Shown here: piece by piece, positions 23,101-33,828 of the stretch
How the letters are laid out: each line of letters starts with the position of its first letter
Position numbering within the stretch: position 1 is the stretch's first letter
The notes under the pieces: model-generated
What the model saw: only the letters and a program-made list of their open reading frames with translations
What the model was told of the DNA's origin: nothing
The model's database searches: none
Program-made: the position numbers and the translations under genes
From: Rhodocyclaceae bacterium
Lineage (GTDB): Bacteria > Pseudomonadota > Gammaproteobacteria > Burkholderiales > Rhodocyclaceae
Direction: 5' to 3'
DNA: 64,000 bases
Assembly: GCA_016704145.1 (NCBI GenBank)
Contig: JADJAS010000001.1
Span: 62,001 to 126,000, forward strand

Positions 23101-25347
23101 AAGTTCGCCGACGGCACGACCTGGAGCCTGGCCGACATCATGTCGAAGCTGCTGGCCGGCACCGAAGGCGCGGAGACCATCGGCGGCACCCTGGGCGCCG
23201 ACACCCTCACCGGCCTGGGCGGCAACGACGTTCTGTACGGCAAGGGCGGCGACGACACCCTCGACGGTGGCACGGGCGATGACTCGCTGCGAGGCGATGC
23301 CGGCAACGACACGCTGACGGGAGGCTTGGGCAACGATAATTTGGGCGGCGGCGCCGGCAACGACACTTATCTGTTCGGCAAGGGCGATGGCGCAGACTAC
23401 ATCAATCAAGATTATGACACGACGTCGGGCAAGCTCAACACCTTGCAGTTCAAGGCGGGAGTTGCTCCTTCGGAGGTCGTGGCGACCCGCTCGGGCAACG
23501 ACCTGGTGTTGTCGATCGCCGGCAGCACCGACAAGGTGACCGCGCAATTCTTCTTCTACGGCGACGACCCGGCCACGACCTACAGCCCGATCCAGCAAGT
23601 GAAATTCGCCGACGGCACCACCTGGGACACGGCGACGCTGACGGCCAAGGTGATGGCCAGCACGCCCGGCAACGACACGCTGACCGGCCTGGCCATCAAC
23701 GATACCCTGGATGGCGGCGACGGCAACGATACGATCTATGGACGCGCGGGCGACGACACCCTCGACGGTGGCACGGGCGATGACTCGCTCAACGGCGATG
23801 CGGACAACGATACGCTGTTGGGTGGCGCGGGCGACGACACGCTGCGAGGCGATGCCGGCAACGACACGCTGACGGGAGGCTTGGGCAACGATAATTTGGG
23901 CGGCGGCGCCGGCAACGACACTTATCTGTTCGGCAAGGGCGATGGCGCAGACTACATCAATCAAGATTACGACACGACGTCGGGCAAGCTCAACACCTTG
24001 CAGTTCAAGGCGGGAGTTGCTCCTTCGGAGGTCGTGGCGACCCGCTCGGGCAACGACCTGGTGTTGTCGATCGCCGGCAGCACCGACAAGGTGACCGCGC
24101 AATTCTTCTTCTACGGCGACGACCCGGCCACGACCTACAGCCCGATCCAGCAAGTGAAATTCGCCGACGGCACCACCTGGGACACGGCGACGCTGACGGC
24201 CAAGGTGATGGCCAGCACGCCCGGCAACGACACGCTGACCGGCCTGGCCATCAACGATACCCTGGATGGCGGCGACGGCAACGATACGATCTATGGACGC
24301 GCGGGCGACGACACCCTCGACGGTGGCACGGGCGATGACTCGCTCAACGGCGATGCGGACAACGATACGCTGTTGGGTGGCGCGGGCGACGACACGCTGC
24401 GAGGCGATGCCGGCAACGACACGCTGACGGGAGGCTTGGGCAACGATAATTTGGGCGGCGGCGCCGGCAACGACACTTATCTGTTCGGCAAGGGCGATGG
24501 CGCAGACTACATCAATCAAGATTACGACACGACGTCGGGCAAGCTCAACACCTTGCAGTTCAAGGCGGGAGTTGCTCCTTCGGAGGTCGTGGCGACCCGC
24601 TCGGGCAACGACCTGGTGTTGTCGATCGCCGGCAGCACCGACAAGGTGACCGCGCAATTCTTCTTCTACGGCGACGACCCGGCCACGACCTACAGCCCGA
24701 TCCAGCAAGTGAAATTCGCCGACGGCACCACCTGGGACACGGCGACGCTGACGGCCAAGGTGATGGCCAGCACGCCCGGCAACGACACGCTGACCGGCCT
24801 GGCCATCAACGATACCCTGGATGGCGGCGACGGCAACGATACGATCTATGGACGCGCGGGCGACGACACGCTCACCGGCGGCACCGGCAACGACAACCTT
24901 TACGGCGAGGCCGGCAACGACACCCTCGATGGTGGCGCGGGGACCGATTCGCTCGTCGGTGGCGCCGGCAACGATACCTACGTGCTGGGACGCGGCCATG
25001 GCGCCGACACGGTGACGGAGAACGACAGTACATCGGGCAACGCCGACCTCGCCAGCTTCCTGGCGGGCGTGGCCACCGACCAGATCTGGTTCCGCCATGT
25101 CGGCAACGATCTCGAGGCCAGCATCATCGGTACCTCGGACAAGCTGACGATCAAGAACTGGTACTCGGGTTCGGCCTACCACGTCGAGCAGTTCAGGACC
25201 GCCGACAACCATCTCCTGCTCGACAGCAAGGTGGAAAACCTGGTGCAGGCGATGGCCGCCTTCTCGCCGCCGGCCGCCGGCCAGACGACCTTGCCGAGCA
25301 ACTACCAGACCGCCCTGCAGCCGGTGATTGCCGCGAATTGGCAATAA
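20197..25347 (+). CDS. RTX protein with phospholipase A2-like head, intact type I secreted toxin candidate (D)
   Basis: A 1716-aa protein. Residues 20-60 carry a PLA2-type site: calcium loop YCGPG (22-26), Asp47, and CKSHDLSYD (50-58) with the His-Asp pair at 53-54. The shared module spans about 165-435, with EF-hand-like loops. A Gly-rich linker (GGGGGGGYTPPPTDP) and a helical region (to about 620) follow. From about 640 to 1620 there are RTX nonapeptides (GGAGNDxLxGG) alternating with HCBP-type beta domains (YLFGKGDGxD, LQFKAGVAP, IKFADGTTW) in 501- or 555-bp periods. The end (KVENLVQAMAAFSPPAAGQT to ANWQ) matches the C-terminal export region of many RTX proteins. Type I export, calcium-driven folding outside and phospholipid attack are predicted. 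Confidence 0.82.
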   Translation: MNNSFASGSSGLNNFGVAGTNYCGPGYANGTFGQQADPDGITTGPIDVLCKSHDLSYDNALGSPTEWTQKLAADERLINDTRQLLEARQLSDHDKGIAIAVLATFDWKVNTVDYPMALAEALKNLTNSLLDSLAGKPAIILDLVNPPGGWDGIRQQINDPTNIWYLRARNFVRRDPLAIDLDGDGIETVGVAAGVLFDHDADAIKTGTGWLKGDDAFVVLDRNGNGTIDSGRELFGVDTIVGTEPLTGRTLYAPDGFAALGSLDGNGDKLFNASDAQYANVRLWRDLNQDGLSQANELQGLAEAGIASIDLATQKANKTLPGGNTQTLTAAVAGLGENAAVSLNLADNPFYREFPDHLDTSAVASLPDMAGSGRVRDLKEAATLSSSLATQLTNLQGGYRSRQQFDTELDTLLDAWAATSTLKTSAQNSVLYKTATTGGVSFSDGGGGGGGYTPPPTDPASLELMRRITVLECFNGQAFVTRDETTGAITTGNGRTTTPGTTTNGSGGGGKPGGTAVLSLTAEQARLINDSYDALKESVRDGLALQTRLKGYLDAIVLQIDANGVRLDFTAVDAMLASRRATDAQAAYGDLVDLMRGQGHLLMNMGWASASATLRAWTETAAADPAWAPLLTQLHVGMVSGSFTGSSADDIAFGGVANDTFSGGAGNDLLYGEAGNDLLYGGAGNDILDGGAGNDNIRGELGNDTYLFGKGDGQDMIYAVSDATVGKIDTLQFKAGVAPGEISLSTSSSWLVIKIAGTTDQLTVRDFLYQDDPANTSNPLQQIKFADGTTWSLADIMSKLLAGTEGAETIGGTLGTDTLTGLGGNDVLYGKGGDDTLDGGTGDDSLNGDADNDTLLGGAGTDNLNGGAGNDILDGGAGNDTLRGDLGSDTYLFGKGDGQDMIYAVSDATVGKIDTLQFKAGVAPGEISLSTSSSWLVIKIAGTTDQLTVRDFLYQDDPANTSNPLQQIKFADGTTWSLADIMSKLLAGTEGAETIGGTLGADTLTGLGGNDVLYGKGGDDTLDGGTGDDSLRGDAGNDTLTGGLGNDNLGGGAGNDTYLFGKGDGADYINQDYDTTSGKLNTLQFKAGVAPSEVVATRSGNDLVLSIAGSTDKVTAQFFFYGDDPATTYSPIQQVKFADGTTWDTATLTAKVMASTPGNDTLTGLAINDTLDGGDGNDTIYGRAGDDTLDGGTGDDSLNGDADNDTLLGGAGDDTLRGDAGNDTLTGGLGNDNLGGGAGNDTYLFGKGDGADYINQDYDTTSGKLNTLQFKAGVAPSEVVATRSGNDLVLSIAGSTDKVTAQFFFYGDDPATTYSPIQQVKFADGTTWDTATLTAKVMASTPGNDTLTGLAINDTLDGGDGNDTIYGRAGDDTLDGGTGDDSLNGDADNDTLLGGAGDDTLRGDAGNDTLTGGLGNDNLGGGAGNDTYLFGKGDGADYINQDYDTTSGKLNTLQFKAGVAPSEVVATRSGNDLVLSIAGSTDKVTAQFFFYGDDPATTYSPIQQVKFADGTTWDTATLTAKVMASTPGNDTLTGLAINDTLDGGDGNDTIYGRAGDDTLTGGTGNDNLYGEAGNDTLDGGAGTDSLVGGAGNDTYVLGRGHGADTVTENDSTSGNADLASFLAGVATDQIWFRHVGNDLEASIIGTSDKLTIKNWYSGSAYHVEQFRTADNHLLLDSKVENLVQAMAAFSPPAAGQTTLPSNYQTALQPVIAANWQ
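20689..22035 (+). repeat. Shared toxin module, longest copy (D); other copies at 14175-14994, 15785-16677 and 17480-18827
   Basis: The four copies are nearly identical DNA. They differ by a few substitutions: GACGCCAATGAT in A and C against AACGCATCGGAT in B and D, plus GGCATC in A only. B has a 72-bp insertion and C one extra G. A and B leave the shared sequence at the same codon; C and D share about 510 bp more. The head sequences on the left have no likeness to one another. Confidence 0.9.
22311..24855 (+). repeat. Long tandem RTX/HCBP repeats inside toxin D
   Basis: The string TTAYCTGTTC recurs at 22311, 22866, 23367, 23922 and 24477, giving periods of 555, 501, 555 and 555 bp. The last three units are almost identical. 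Each holds one RTX stack and one HCBP-type domain. Copy number could vary by recombination or be mis-assembled. Confidence 0.88.
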
Positions 25348-25364
25348 GCGCAACTGTGTCGTGG

Positions 25365-25736
25365 CTAGCCTGCGGTATTTCGGAGTTGGAGGACTTGCGC
25401 TTCCAACTCCGGAACGTCGCGTTCCACGGTCTTCCAGACCAGCTCGAGATCAATGGCGAAATACCCGTGAGAAAGGCGATTGCGCATCCAATAAACGTCT
25501 TCCCAGGGTACCTCGGGATGTTCCGCGGCGAATCGCGGGAAGCGGCGTTGGACGTTGCGGGCGGCTTCGCCGATGACTTCGATGTTGCGGATGACACCAT
25601 CCTGAACGAGCTGGTCTTCGAGAAAGACGAGTTCGGTCATGTTCTGGGTGAAACGACGGATGCGCGCCGAGGCTTCGAGAATGTGGTCGAGATAGTCGTG
25701 CAGGCGAAGGTTGGCACTGTCGGCACTGGCCGTCAT
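25365..25736 (-). CDS. hepT: HepT-type toxin (HEPN RNase)
   Basis: The 123-aa helical protein has the HEPN motif RNRLSHGY at residues 85-92 (R-x4-H, followed by the Tyr that is AMPylated in this family), plus IRNIEVIGEAARNV. HepT is an RNase or blocks growth until its partner MntA adds AMP to the Tyr. ATG 25736 overlaps the stop region of mntA (ATGA). It ends 18 bases from the stop of the convergent toxin D gene. Confidence 0.9.
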   Translation of the reverse strand: MTASADSANLRLHDYLDHILEASARIRRFTQNMTELVFLEDQLVQDGVIRNIEVIGEAARNVQRRFPRFAAEHPEVPWEDVYWMRNRLSHGYFAIDLELVWKTVERDVPELEAQVLQLRNTAG

Positions 25737-26023
25737 ATCGCTCGGGCTTCGGCGAGAACCGAATCGCGGAAGGCTGGCGGCAGCGCCTTGGGCGTCAATA
25801 CGTCGACCGGCACGCCGAGCAGCTTCTGCAGGCGGTTCTGGATACGCGCGATGTCCATCAACGTGGCGTCTGGCGTGGGATCGACCAGCAGGTCGAGGTC
25901 GCTGCCATCCCGGTCGCTGCCGTGCAGCGCCGACCCGAACACGCGCGGATTGCGGGCTCGATGCTGCTCGACCACGCGGCGGATTTCCAGGCGGTGCGCA
26001 ACGAGGGATTCGGAGGGTCTCAT
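25733..26023 (-). CDS. mntA: MntA-type minimal nucleotidyltransferase antitoxin
   Basis: The 96-aa protein carries the nucleotidyltransferase signature GSALHGSDRDGSDLDLLVD (GSx10DxD) near residue 31. In MntA-HepT pairs the antitoxin neutralises the toxin by AMPylating its Tyr. It is the upstream gene of the pair, overlapping hepT by 4 bases. The pair lies between toxin D and its presumed exporter on the opposite strand, and diverges from the exporter, 41 bases apart. Confidence 0.9.
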   Translation of the reverse strand: MRPSESLVAHRLEIRRVVEQHRARNPRVFGSALHGSDRDGSDLDLLVDPTPDATLMDIARIQNRLQKLLGVPVDVLTPKALPPAFRDSVLAEARAI

Positions 26024-26064
26024 CGCATGAACGGAGCGGACCGCGCTCAGGAAGTTGAGTAGCC

Positions 26065-28233
<2,169 letters not shown>

Positions 28234-28235
28234 CC

Positions 28236-29669
28236 ATGACCGGCCCGCGCTTCGAAGCCATCGTCGATCTATTGCGCCGCCATGGCGCGGTGTTCGGCCA
28301 AGCCTGGCGCGAACGCCGGTACTCGACGCCGCCCGTCCGGCTGGCGCACGAGGCGGAATTTCTGCCGGCCGCCCTGGCCTTGCGCGAAACACCGGTGTCG
28401 CCGGCGCCGCGCGCGGCGATGTGGTTGTTGATGGCCTTCGCCGCCATCGCGCTGCTCTGGTCGGTGTTCGGCCATGTCGACATGGTGGCAACGGCCCGCG
28501 GCAAGATCGTGCCGGGCGATCGCAGCAAGGTGATCCAGCCGATCGACACGGCCAAGGTGGTGGCCATTCATGTTCGCGACGGTCAGGCGGTCAAGGCTGG
28601 CCAGGTGCTGGTCGAATTGGACGCCACCGAAGCCACGGCCGACCGGGCACGGATCGCCGGCGATCTGGCCGACGCGCGCTTGCAAGCGGCCCGCGCTCGT
28701 GCCTTGCTGGCCGCCATGACCGAGGATGGATCGCCCTCGCTGCTCGGATTTCCCGACCCGCGCGATGTCGGCGCCGAGCGGTTGGCGCGGGAACGCCGGC
28801 TGCTCGCTGGGCAGTTCGACGAGTATCGCGGCAAGCTCGACCGCGTAGACGCGGAAATCGCCCGCCGCGAGGCGGAGCTGGCCTCGACGCGTCAGGTGGT
28901 CGCGAAGCTGGAACAGACCGCGCCCATCGCCCGCCGTCGCGCCGCCGACTTCAAGGGCCTGGTGGAGCAGAAATTCATTTCCGAGCACGGCTATCTCGAG
29001 AAGGAGCAACTGCGCATCGAGCAGGAAGGCGACCTGGCGACACAGAAGAGCCGCCTCGACGAACTGGCGGCGGCCTTGCGCGAAGGCCGCCAGCAGCGCG
29101 CCGCCCTGGTCGCCGAATCGCGACGGCTGACCTTGGAAAGCCTGGCCGAGGCGGAGCGGAAGGCGGCGTCCTTGACCCAGGAGCGGGTCAAGGCCGACTC
29201 GCGGCAGCGCCTCATGACGCTGATCGCGCCGGTCGATGGCACGGTGCAGCAACTGGCGGTGCACACCGTGGGCGGCGTGGTGACCGAGGCGCAAGCGCTG
29301 ATGGTGGTGGTGCCGACCGACGAGGCATTGGAAGTCGATGCCTTCCTGGAGAACAAGGACATCGGTTTCGTCCGCGCCGGCCAGGAGGCGGTGGTGAAGA
29401 TCGAGACTTTCCCCTTCACCAGGTACGGCACGGTCGCAGCGACCGTGGCGCACGTATCGGACGACGCCATCGCCGACGAGAAGAAGGGACTGATCTATTC
29501 GGCCCGCGCGCGACTGGCGCGAACGTCGATCCGGGTGGACGAGCGCATGGTCAATCTGTCGCCGGGCATGGCGGTAACGGTGGAAATCAAGACCGGCCAG
29601 CGCCGCGTGATCGAGTATTTCCTTAGCCCCTTGCTCCAATACCAGGACGAAAGCTTGAGGGAACGCTAG
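28236..29669 (+). CDS. Type I secretion membrane fusion protein (HlyD family)
   Basis: The 477-aa protein has an N-terminal cytoplasmic part, one membrane helix (residues 61-79, MWLLMAFAAIALLWSVF), a lipoyl-type half motif (VIQPIDTAKVVAIHVRDGQ), a long coiled coil (about 150-330) and the second lipoyl half and beta barrel (TLIAPVDGTVQQLAVHTVGG). The C-terminus GMAVTVEIKTGQRRVIEYFL is the HlyD signature. It joins the ABC protein to an outer-membrane TolC, which is not in this window. The start follows the ABC gene by 2 bases. Confidence 0.93.
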   Translation: MTGPRFEAIVDLLRRHGAVFGQAWRERRYSTPPVRLAHEAEFLPAALALRETPVSPAPRAAMWLLMAFAAIALLWSVFGHVDMVATARGKIVPGDRSKVIQPIDTAKVVAIHVRDGQAVKAGQVLVELDATEATADRARIAGDLADARLQAARARALLAAMTEDGSPSLLGFPDPRDVGAERLARERRLLAGQFDEYRGKLDRVDAEIARREAELASTRQVVAKLEQTAPIARRRAADFKGLVEQKFISEHGYLEKEQLRIEQEGDLATQKSRLDELAAALREGRQQRAALVAESRRLTLESLAEAERKAASLTQERVKADSRQRLMTLIAPVDGTVQQLAVHTVGGVVTEAQALMVVVPTDEALEVDAFLENKDIGFVRAGQEAVVKIETFPFTRYGTVAATVAHVSDDAIADEKKGLIYSARARLARTSIRVDERMVNLSPGMAVTVEIKTGQRRVIEYFLSPLLQYQDESLRER

Positions 29670-30571
29670 TTTTCCAGCTTCGCCGAAAACAGGCTGGCGG
29701 CGACGATCAGGCCACCGCCCACCCACTCGCGCGCGCCCATGGTTTCCCCGGCCAGCCACCATGAGGCAAAGGCCGCGACCACCAGCTCGAACAGGAAAAT
29801 GACGATCGCCCGGCCCGCCGCCACCCGCGTGAGGCCGTACTGGACCACCGGATTGATCACCAGCAGCACCAAACCTACCGCCAGCAGCAGCGCCCAGCCG
29901 CCGCCGGATATGGCCGGCATGGTCATCGGTTCGACCGCAACGATGCCGAGCATGCCAATCACCACGATGCCGGCGAACACGGCCAGGGATTTCAGCGCGA
30001 TGCCGTAGTGGTCGGCGCGCCGGATCAGTACGTTGGACAGCGCGAACAGGAATCCGGCGGCCAGCCCCAGCCATTCGGCGCCCTGCCGGGGCCAGGGCAG
30101 GCCGGTTTCCGGATGCCAGAGCATGACGGCGGCGCCGGCCAGCGACAGCACCACCACGCCGAGTCCGGCGCGCGTCAGCCGTTCGTCCAGCAGCAGGCGG
30201 GCCAGCAGCACCGTCCACAGCGGCGCCAGGTAGAACAGCAGCAGCACGCGCATGACTTCGCCGTGCAGTACCGCCAGCACGTAACCCAGATTGCAGCCGG
30301 CCGAGGCGATGGCGATGGCGACCAGCCAGCGGTCCACGACCGCGCCGCGCAACTGCCGGCGAAAGATGATGAGCCCGATCAGCAGCGCCACCGCATAGGT
30401 GAGGGTGGTGGCGACGAGGCCGGACATGCCCGCCGCCTCGATCAGCCGATAGGGGTACCAGATCAGTCCCCAGACCGTCGCGCCGGCGAACAGCGCCGCG
30501 ACGGCGGCCGCCGACCCTGCCCTATAATCCGAGCCACCCGCCACGCTTGCTCCCGATCCGTGAATCCCCAT
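29666..30571 (-). CDS. EamA-family (DMT) permease
   Basis: A roughly 300-aa protein with ten membrane helices in two EamA repeats; the first contains VWGLIWYPYRLIEAAG and the second LSNVLIRRADHYGIALKSLA. The family exports small metabolites. The stop converges on hlyD with a 4-base overlap. The start is ATG 30571, which overlaps the divergent dapC start, or GTG 30544, which avoids the overlap. The substrate is not predictable. Confidence 0.82.
   Translation of the reverse strand: MGIHGSGASVAGGSDYRAGSAAAVAALFAGATVWGLIWYPYRLIEAAGMSGLVATTLTYAVALLIGLIIFRRQLRGAVVDRWLVAIAIASAGCNLGYVLAVLHGEVMRVLLLFYLAPLWTVLLARLLLDERLTRAGLGVVVLSLAGAAVMLWHPETGLPWPRQGAEWLGLAAGFLFALSNVLIRRADHYGIALKSLAVFAGIVVIGMLGIVAVEPMTMPAISGGGWALLLAVGLVLLVINPVVQYGLTRVAAGRAIVIFLFELVVAAFASWWLAGETMGAREWVGGGLIVAASLFSAKLEN
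30523..30528 (+). promoter_or_regulatory. Probable -10 element (TATAAT) for the dapC operon
   Basis: A perfect TATAAT lies 32 bases before the GTG of dapC. No convincing -35 element is seen 17 bases upstream, so this is tentative. Confidence 0.4.
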
Positions 30572-31762
30572 CTCGCCCAGCTCCAGCCCTATCCCTTCGA
30601 GAAACTGCGGCAGCTTTTCGCCGGCGGCGAACCGCCAGACGACATGAAGGAGATCCGGCTTGCCATCGGTGAACCGCAACACGGCACGCCCGACTTCATC
30701 AAGGCCACGCTGGCGGCCAACCTCTCGGGTCTGGCGAATTATCCCATCACCAACGGCTCGGACGAATTGCGCCACGCCATCGCCGACTGGCTTGGCCGCC
30801 GTTATGGCATCCCGGCGCCGGACCCGGTGCATCAGGTGCTGCCGGTCAACGGCTCGCGCGAGGCGCTGTTCGCGTTCGCGCAGTGCGTGGCCGACCCAAC
30901 GCGTCCGGGCGGCCTGGTGCTGTGCCCGAATCCGTTCTACCAGATCTACGAAGGCGCGGCCTACCTCGCGGGCCTCACACCGGCCTTCGTCAACCAGCTG
31001 CCCGGTGACGACTTCGCGATGAATTTCGCCGCGGTGCCGGAAGATCTCTGGCGGCGCACGCAGCTGGTCTATGTCTGCTCGCCGAGCAACCCGACCGGCA
31101 ACGTCGTGTCCTTCGAACAATGGCGGCAATTGTTCGAACTGTCGGACCGCCACGGCTTCGTCATCGCCTCGGACGAGTGCTATTCGGAGATCCATTTCGA
31201 CGAAAGTCAGCCGCCGCTGGGCGCCATGCAGGCCGCCCGGCGGCTCGGCCGCGACGACTACCGCCGGCTGGTGGTGTTCTCCAGCCTGTCGAAGCGCTCC
31301 AACGTGCCGGGGCTGCGCTCCGGTTTCGTGGCCGGCGACGCCGCCATCCTCAAGCAGTTCTGGCTCTATCGCACCTATCACGGCTGCGCCATGAGTCCGC
31401 CGGTGCAGGTCGCCTCGACTGTGGCCTGGCGCGACGAAGGCCATGTCCTCGACAACCGCCGCCTCTACAAGGAAAAGTTCGCCGAGGTGACGCCGATCAT
31501 CGCCGACTGCCTCGACACGCGCATGCCCGATGCCGGCTTCTATCTGTGGACCTCGGTCGGCCGTTACGGTATCGCCGACACCGACTTCGCCCGGCGCCTG
31601 CGCGACCGCTACAATGTCATTGTGCTACCGGGTAGTTATCTCGCCCGCGCCGCCGGCGGCATCAACCCCGGCGCCGGCTTCGTGCGCATCGCGCTGGTCG
31701 CCGACCTGGACGAATGCATCGAGGCCGCGCAGCGCATCGCCGATTTCTGCCAGACGCTCTGA
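30560..31762 (+). CDS. dapC: N-succinyldiaminopimelate aminotransferase DapC
   Basis: The 400-aa class I/II aminotransferase makes N-succinyl-LL-2,6-diaminopimelate with glutamate and PLP in the lysine/peptidoglycan pathway. Signatures: YVCSPSNPTGN (substrate/PLP site), DECYSEIHF, and the PLP lysine in SSLSKRSNVPGLRSGF. The GTG at 30560 begins the family N-terminus NPHLAQLQPYPFEKL. It is followed 37 bases later by dapD, which supports the assignment. Confidence 0.93.
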   Translation: MNPHLAQLQPYPFEKLRQLFAGGEPPDDMKEIRLAIGEPQHGTPDFIKATLAANLSGLANYPITNGSDELRHAIADWLGRRYGIPAPDPVHQVLPVNGSREALFAFAQCVADPTRPGGLVLCPNPFYQIYEGAAYLAGLTPAFVNQLPGDDFAMNFAAVPEDLWRRTQLVYVCSPSNPTGNVVSFEQWRQLFELSDRHGFVIASDECYSEIHFDESQPPLGAMQAARRLGRDDYRRLVVFSSLSKRSNVPGLRSGFVAGDAAILKQFWLYRTYHGCAMSPPVQVASTVAWRDEGHVLDNRRLYKEKFAEVTPIIADCLDTRMPDAGFYLWTSVGRYGIADTDFARRLRDRYNVIVLPGSYLARAAGGINPGAGFVRIALVADLDECIEAAQRIADFCQTL

Positions 31763-31799
31763 ACCCAATCGAATCCACGGAGACCACAAGGAAGGCATC

Positions 31800-32618
31800 A
31801 TGCAAGAGCTGCAAACCATCATCGATGAGGCTTGGGAAAACCGCGCCAGCCTCAACCCGGACGCCGCGCCGGCCCAGGTCAGCGCGGCGGTCGAACAGGT
31901 GATCAACGACCTCGGCCAGGGCCGCCTGCGCGTCGCCGAGAAGATCAACGGCCAGTGGGTCACCCATCAGTGGGTCAAGAAGGCGGTGCTGATCTCCTTC
32001 CGTCTCGAGGATAACCGCGTCATGGACAGCGGCGCCTTCCGCTACTACGACAAGGTGGCCACCAAGTTCGCCCACTATGACGAGAAGGATTTCCGCGACG
32101 GCGGTTTCCGCATCGTGCCCGGCGCCGTGGTGCGGCGCGGTTCGTTCATCGGCAAGAGCGTTGTGGTGATGCCCGGCTTCGTCAACATCGGCGCCTACGT
32201 CGACGAAGGCACCATGGTGGACACCTGGGCGACGGTCGGCTCCTGCGCGCAGATCGGCAGGAACGTGCATCTTTCCGGCGGCGTCGGCATCGGCGGCGTG
32301 CTCGAACCGATCCAGGCCAATCCGACCATCATCGGCGACAACTGCTTCATCGGCGCTCGCTCGGAAGTGGTGGAAGGCGTGATCGTCGAGGACAACTGCG
32401 TGATCTCGATGGGGGTCTTCATCGGCCAGAGCACCAAGATCTACGATCGCGCCACCGGCGAAATCAGCTACGGCCGCGTGCCCGCCGGCTCGGTGGTGGT
32501 CAGCGGCAGCCTGCCGTCGGCCGATGGCAAGTACAGCCTCAACTGTGCGGTGATCGTCAAGAAAGTCGATGCGCAGACGCGCGCCAAGACATCGATCAAC
32601 GAGTTGCTGCGCGACTGA
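31800..32618 (+). CDS. dapD: Tetrahydrodipicolinate N-succinyltransferase DapD
   Basis: The 272-aa left-handed beta-helix acyltransferase succinylates tetrahydrodipicolinate with succinyl-CoA. Hexapeptide repeats run through the middle (VVMPGFVNIGAYVDEGTMVD, IGGVLEPIQANPTIIGDNC), and the family end KTSINELLRD is present. ATG 31800 follows AAGGAAGG. Length is as in E. coli DapD. Confidence 0.96.
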   Translation: MQELQTIIDEAWENRASLNPDAAPAQVSAAVEQVINDLGQGRLRVAEKINGQWVTHQWVKKAVLISFRLEDNRVMDSGAFRYYDKVATKFAHYDEKDFRDGGFRIVPGAVVRRGSFIGKSVVVMPGFVNIGAYVDEGTMVDTWATVGSCAQIGRNVHLSGGVGIGGVLEPIQANPTIIGDNCFIGARSEVVEGVIVEDNCVISMGVFIGQSTKIYDRATGEISYGRVPAGSVVVSGSLPSADGKYSLNCAVIVKKVDAQTRAKTSINELLRD

Positions 32619-32652
32619 TTCCGACCTACCACCCACATTCACGGGAGCCCTC

Positions 32653-33828
32653 ATGATCCTCGACAAGCTGTTCATGCTGATGGCCGAGAAGAAGGCGTCG
32701 GACATCTTCATTTCCGCCGGCGCGCCGATCAACATCAAGATCCAGGGCAACTGCATTCCGATCAACCAGCAGGTGATGGACCCGGCCACCATCCAGCGCA
32801 TGGCCTACGAACTGCTCAAGCCGGAGCAGGTGACGCATCTGGAAACGGCGCGGGAGCTCAACCTGTCGGTCGGCATCGCCGACATCGGCAATTTCCGCAT
32901 CAACATGTTCTGGCAGCGCAACAGCATCGGCATCGTGGTGCGCTTCATCACCAGCGCGATTCCCCGCATCGAGGAACTGGCGCTACCCGCCGTGCTGTCG
33001 GACATCATCATGGGAAAGCGCGGCCTGGTGCTGGTGGTGGGCGCCACCGGCTCTGGCAAGTCGACCACCATCGCCTCGATGCTCGACCATCGCAACACCT
33101 GCCGTACCGGCCACATCCTGACAGTCGAGGACCCAATCGAGTTCCTCTTCAAGCACAAGAAGTCGATCGTCAACCAGCGCGAAGTCGGCCTCGATACCCA
33201 TTCATGGCACGATGCGCTGAAAAATGCCATGCGCCAGGCGCCCGACTGCATCCTGATCGGCGAAATTCGCGACAAGGAAACCATGAGCGCGGCCATCGCC
33301 TATGCCCAGACCGGCCACCTGTGCGTCGCCACCCTGCACGCCAACAACGCCTATCACGCGCTCAACCGGATCATCAACTTCTTCCCGCTGGAAAACCGCA
33401 CGGCGCTGTATCTCGACCTGTCGTCGACGCTGAAGACCATCATCTCCCAGCGGCTCGTCCGCCGGCCCGACGGCCATCGCATCCCATCGGTGGAAATCCT
33501 GCTCAACACGCGCCATATCTCCGAATTGATCGAGAAGGGCGAGATCAACGGCATCAAGGAAGCCATGGAGCAAACGCTGGCGCCGGGGTCGCAGACCTTT
33601 GAGCAGGATCTGTTCCGCCTCTACAAGGAAAACACCATCACCCTCGACGAGGCGCTGGCCAATGCCGATTCGCCGACCAACCTGTCCTGGCTGATCAACA
33701 ATGCCCAGTTGCAGGCACCGGCCACCAAGACCACGCTGGCGCCGCTGACAGTGGCGCCAGCCGACCAGCCGGAAGCGACACCCGGCGGCGCCTCGTTCGC
33801 CGAATTCACGCTCAAGCTGGACGACTGA
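32653..33828 (+). CDS. pilU: PilT/PilU-type retraction ATPase
   Basis: The 391-aa hexameric motor ATPase has Walker A GATGSGKST near residue 131, an Asp box (TVEDPIEFLF), Walker B (CILIGEIRDKET) and the His box (TGHLCVATLHAN). The C-terminus with QTFEQDLFRLYKENTITLDE points to PilU rather than PilT. It would power retraction of type IV pili. It lies within the dap operon, as in other Rhodocyclales, and its stop overlaps the dapE start by one base (TGATG). No pilus structural genes are near. Confidence 0.85.
   Translation: MILDKLFMLMAEKKASDIFISAGAPINIKIQGNCIPINQQVMDPATIQRMAYELLKPEQVTHLETARELNLSVGIADIGNFRINMFWQRNSIGIVVRFITSAIPRIEELALPAVLSDIIMGKRGLVLVVGATGSGKSTTIASMLDHRNTCRTGHILTVEDPIEFLFKHKKSIVNQREVGLDTHSWHDALKNAMRQAPDCILIGEIRDKETMSAAIAYAQTGHLCVATLHANNAYHALNRIINFFPLENRTALYLDLSSTLKTIISQRLVRRPDGHRIPSVEILLNTRHISELIEKGEINGIKEAMEQTLAPGSQTFEQDLFRLYKENTITLDEALANADSPTNLSWLINNAQLQAPATKTTLAPLTVAPADQPEATPGGASFAEFTLKLDD

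Noticed and set aside
22119..24960. The regular repeats as a CRISPR array
   Set aside because: The periods are 27 bp within coding RTX nonapeptides and 501/555 bp for whole units; there are no unique spacers of CRISPR length and no cas genes.
21748..25353. A 1201-codon open frame on the - strand opposite the RTX gene
   Set aside because: It mirrors the GC-rich RTX repeats, has no family likeness and no start signal; the + strand frame encodes a complete RTX protein.
31205..31228. Possible further copy of the 24-nt repeat inside dapC
   Set aside because: Only the first ten bases match well and the protein sequence is normal for DapC, so chance is sufficient.
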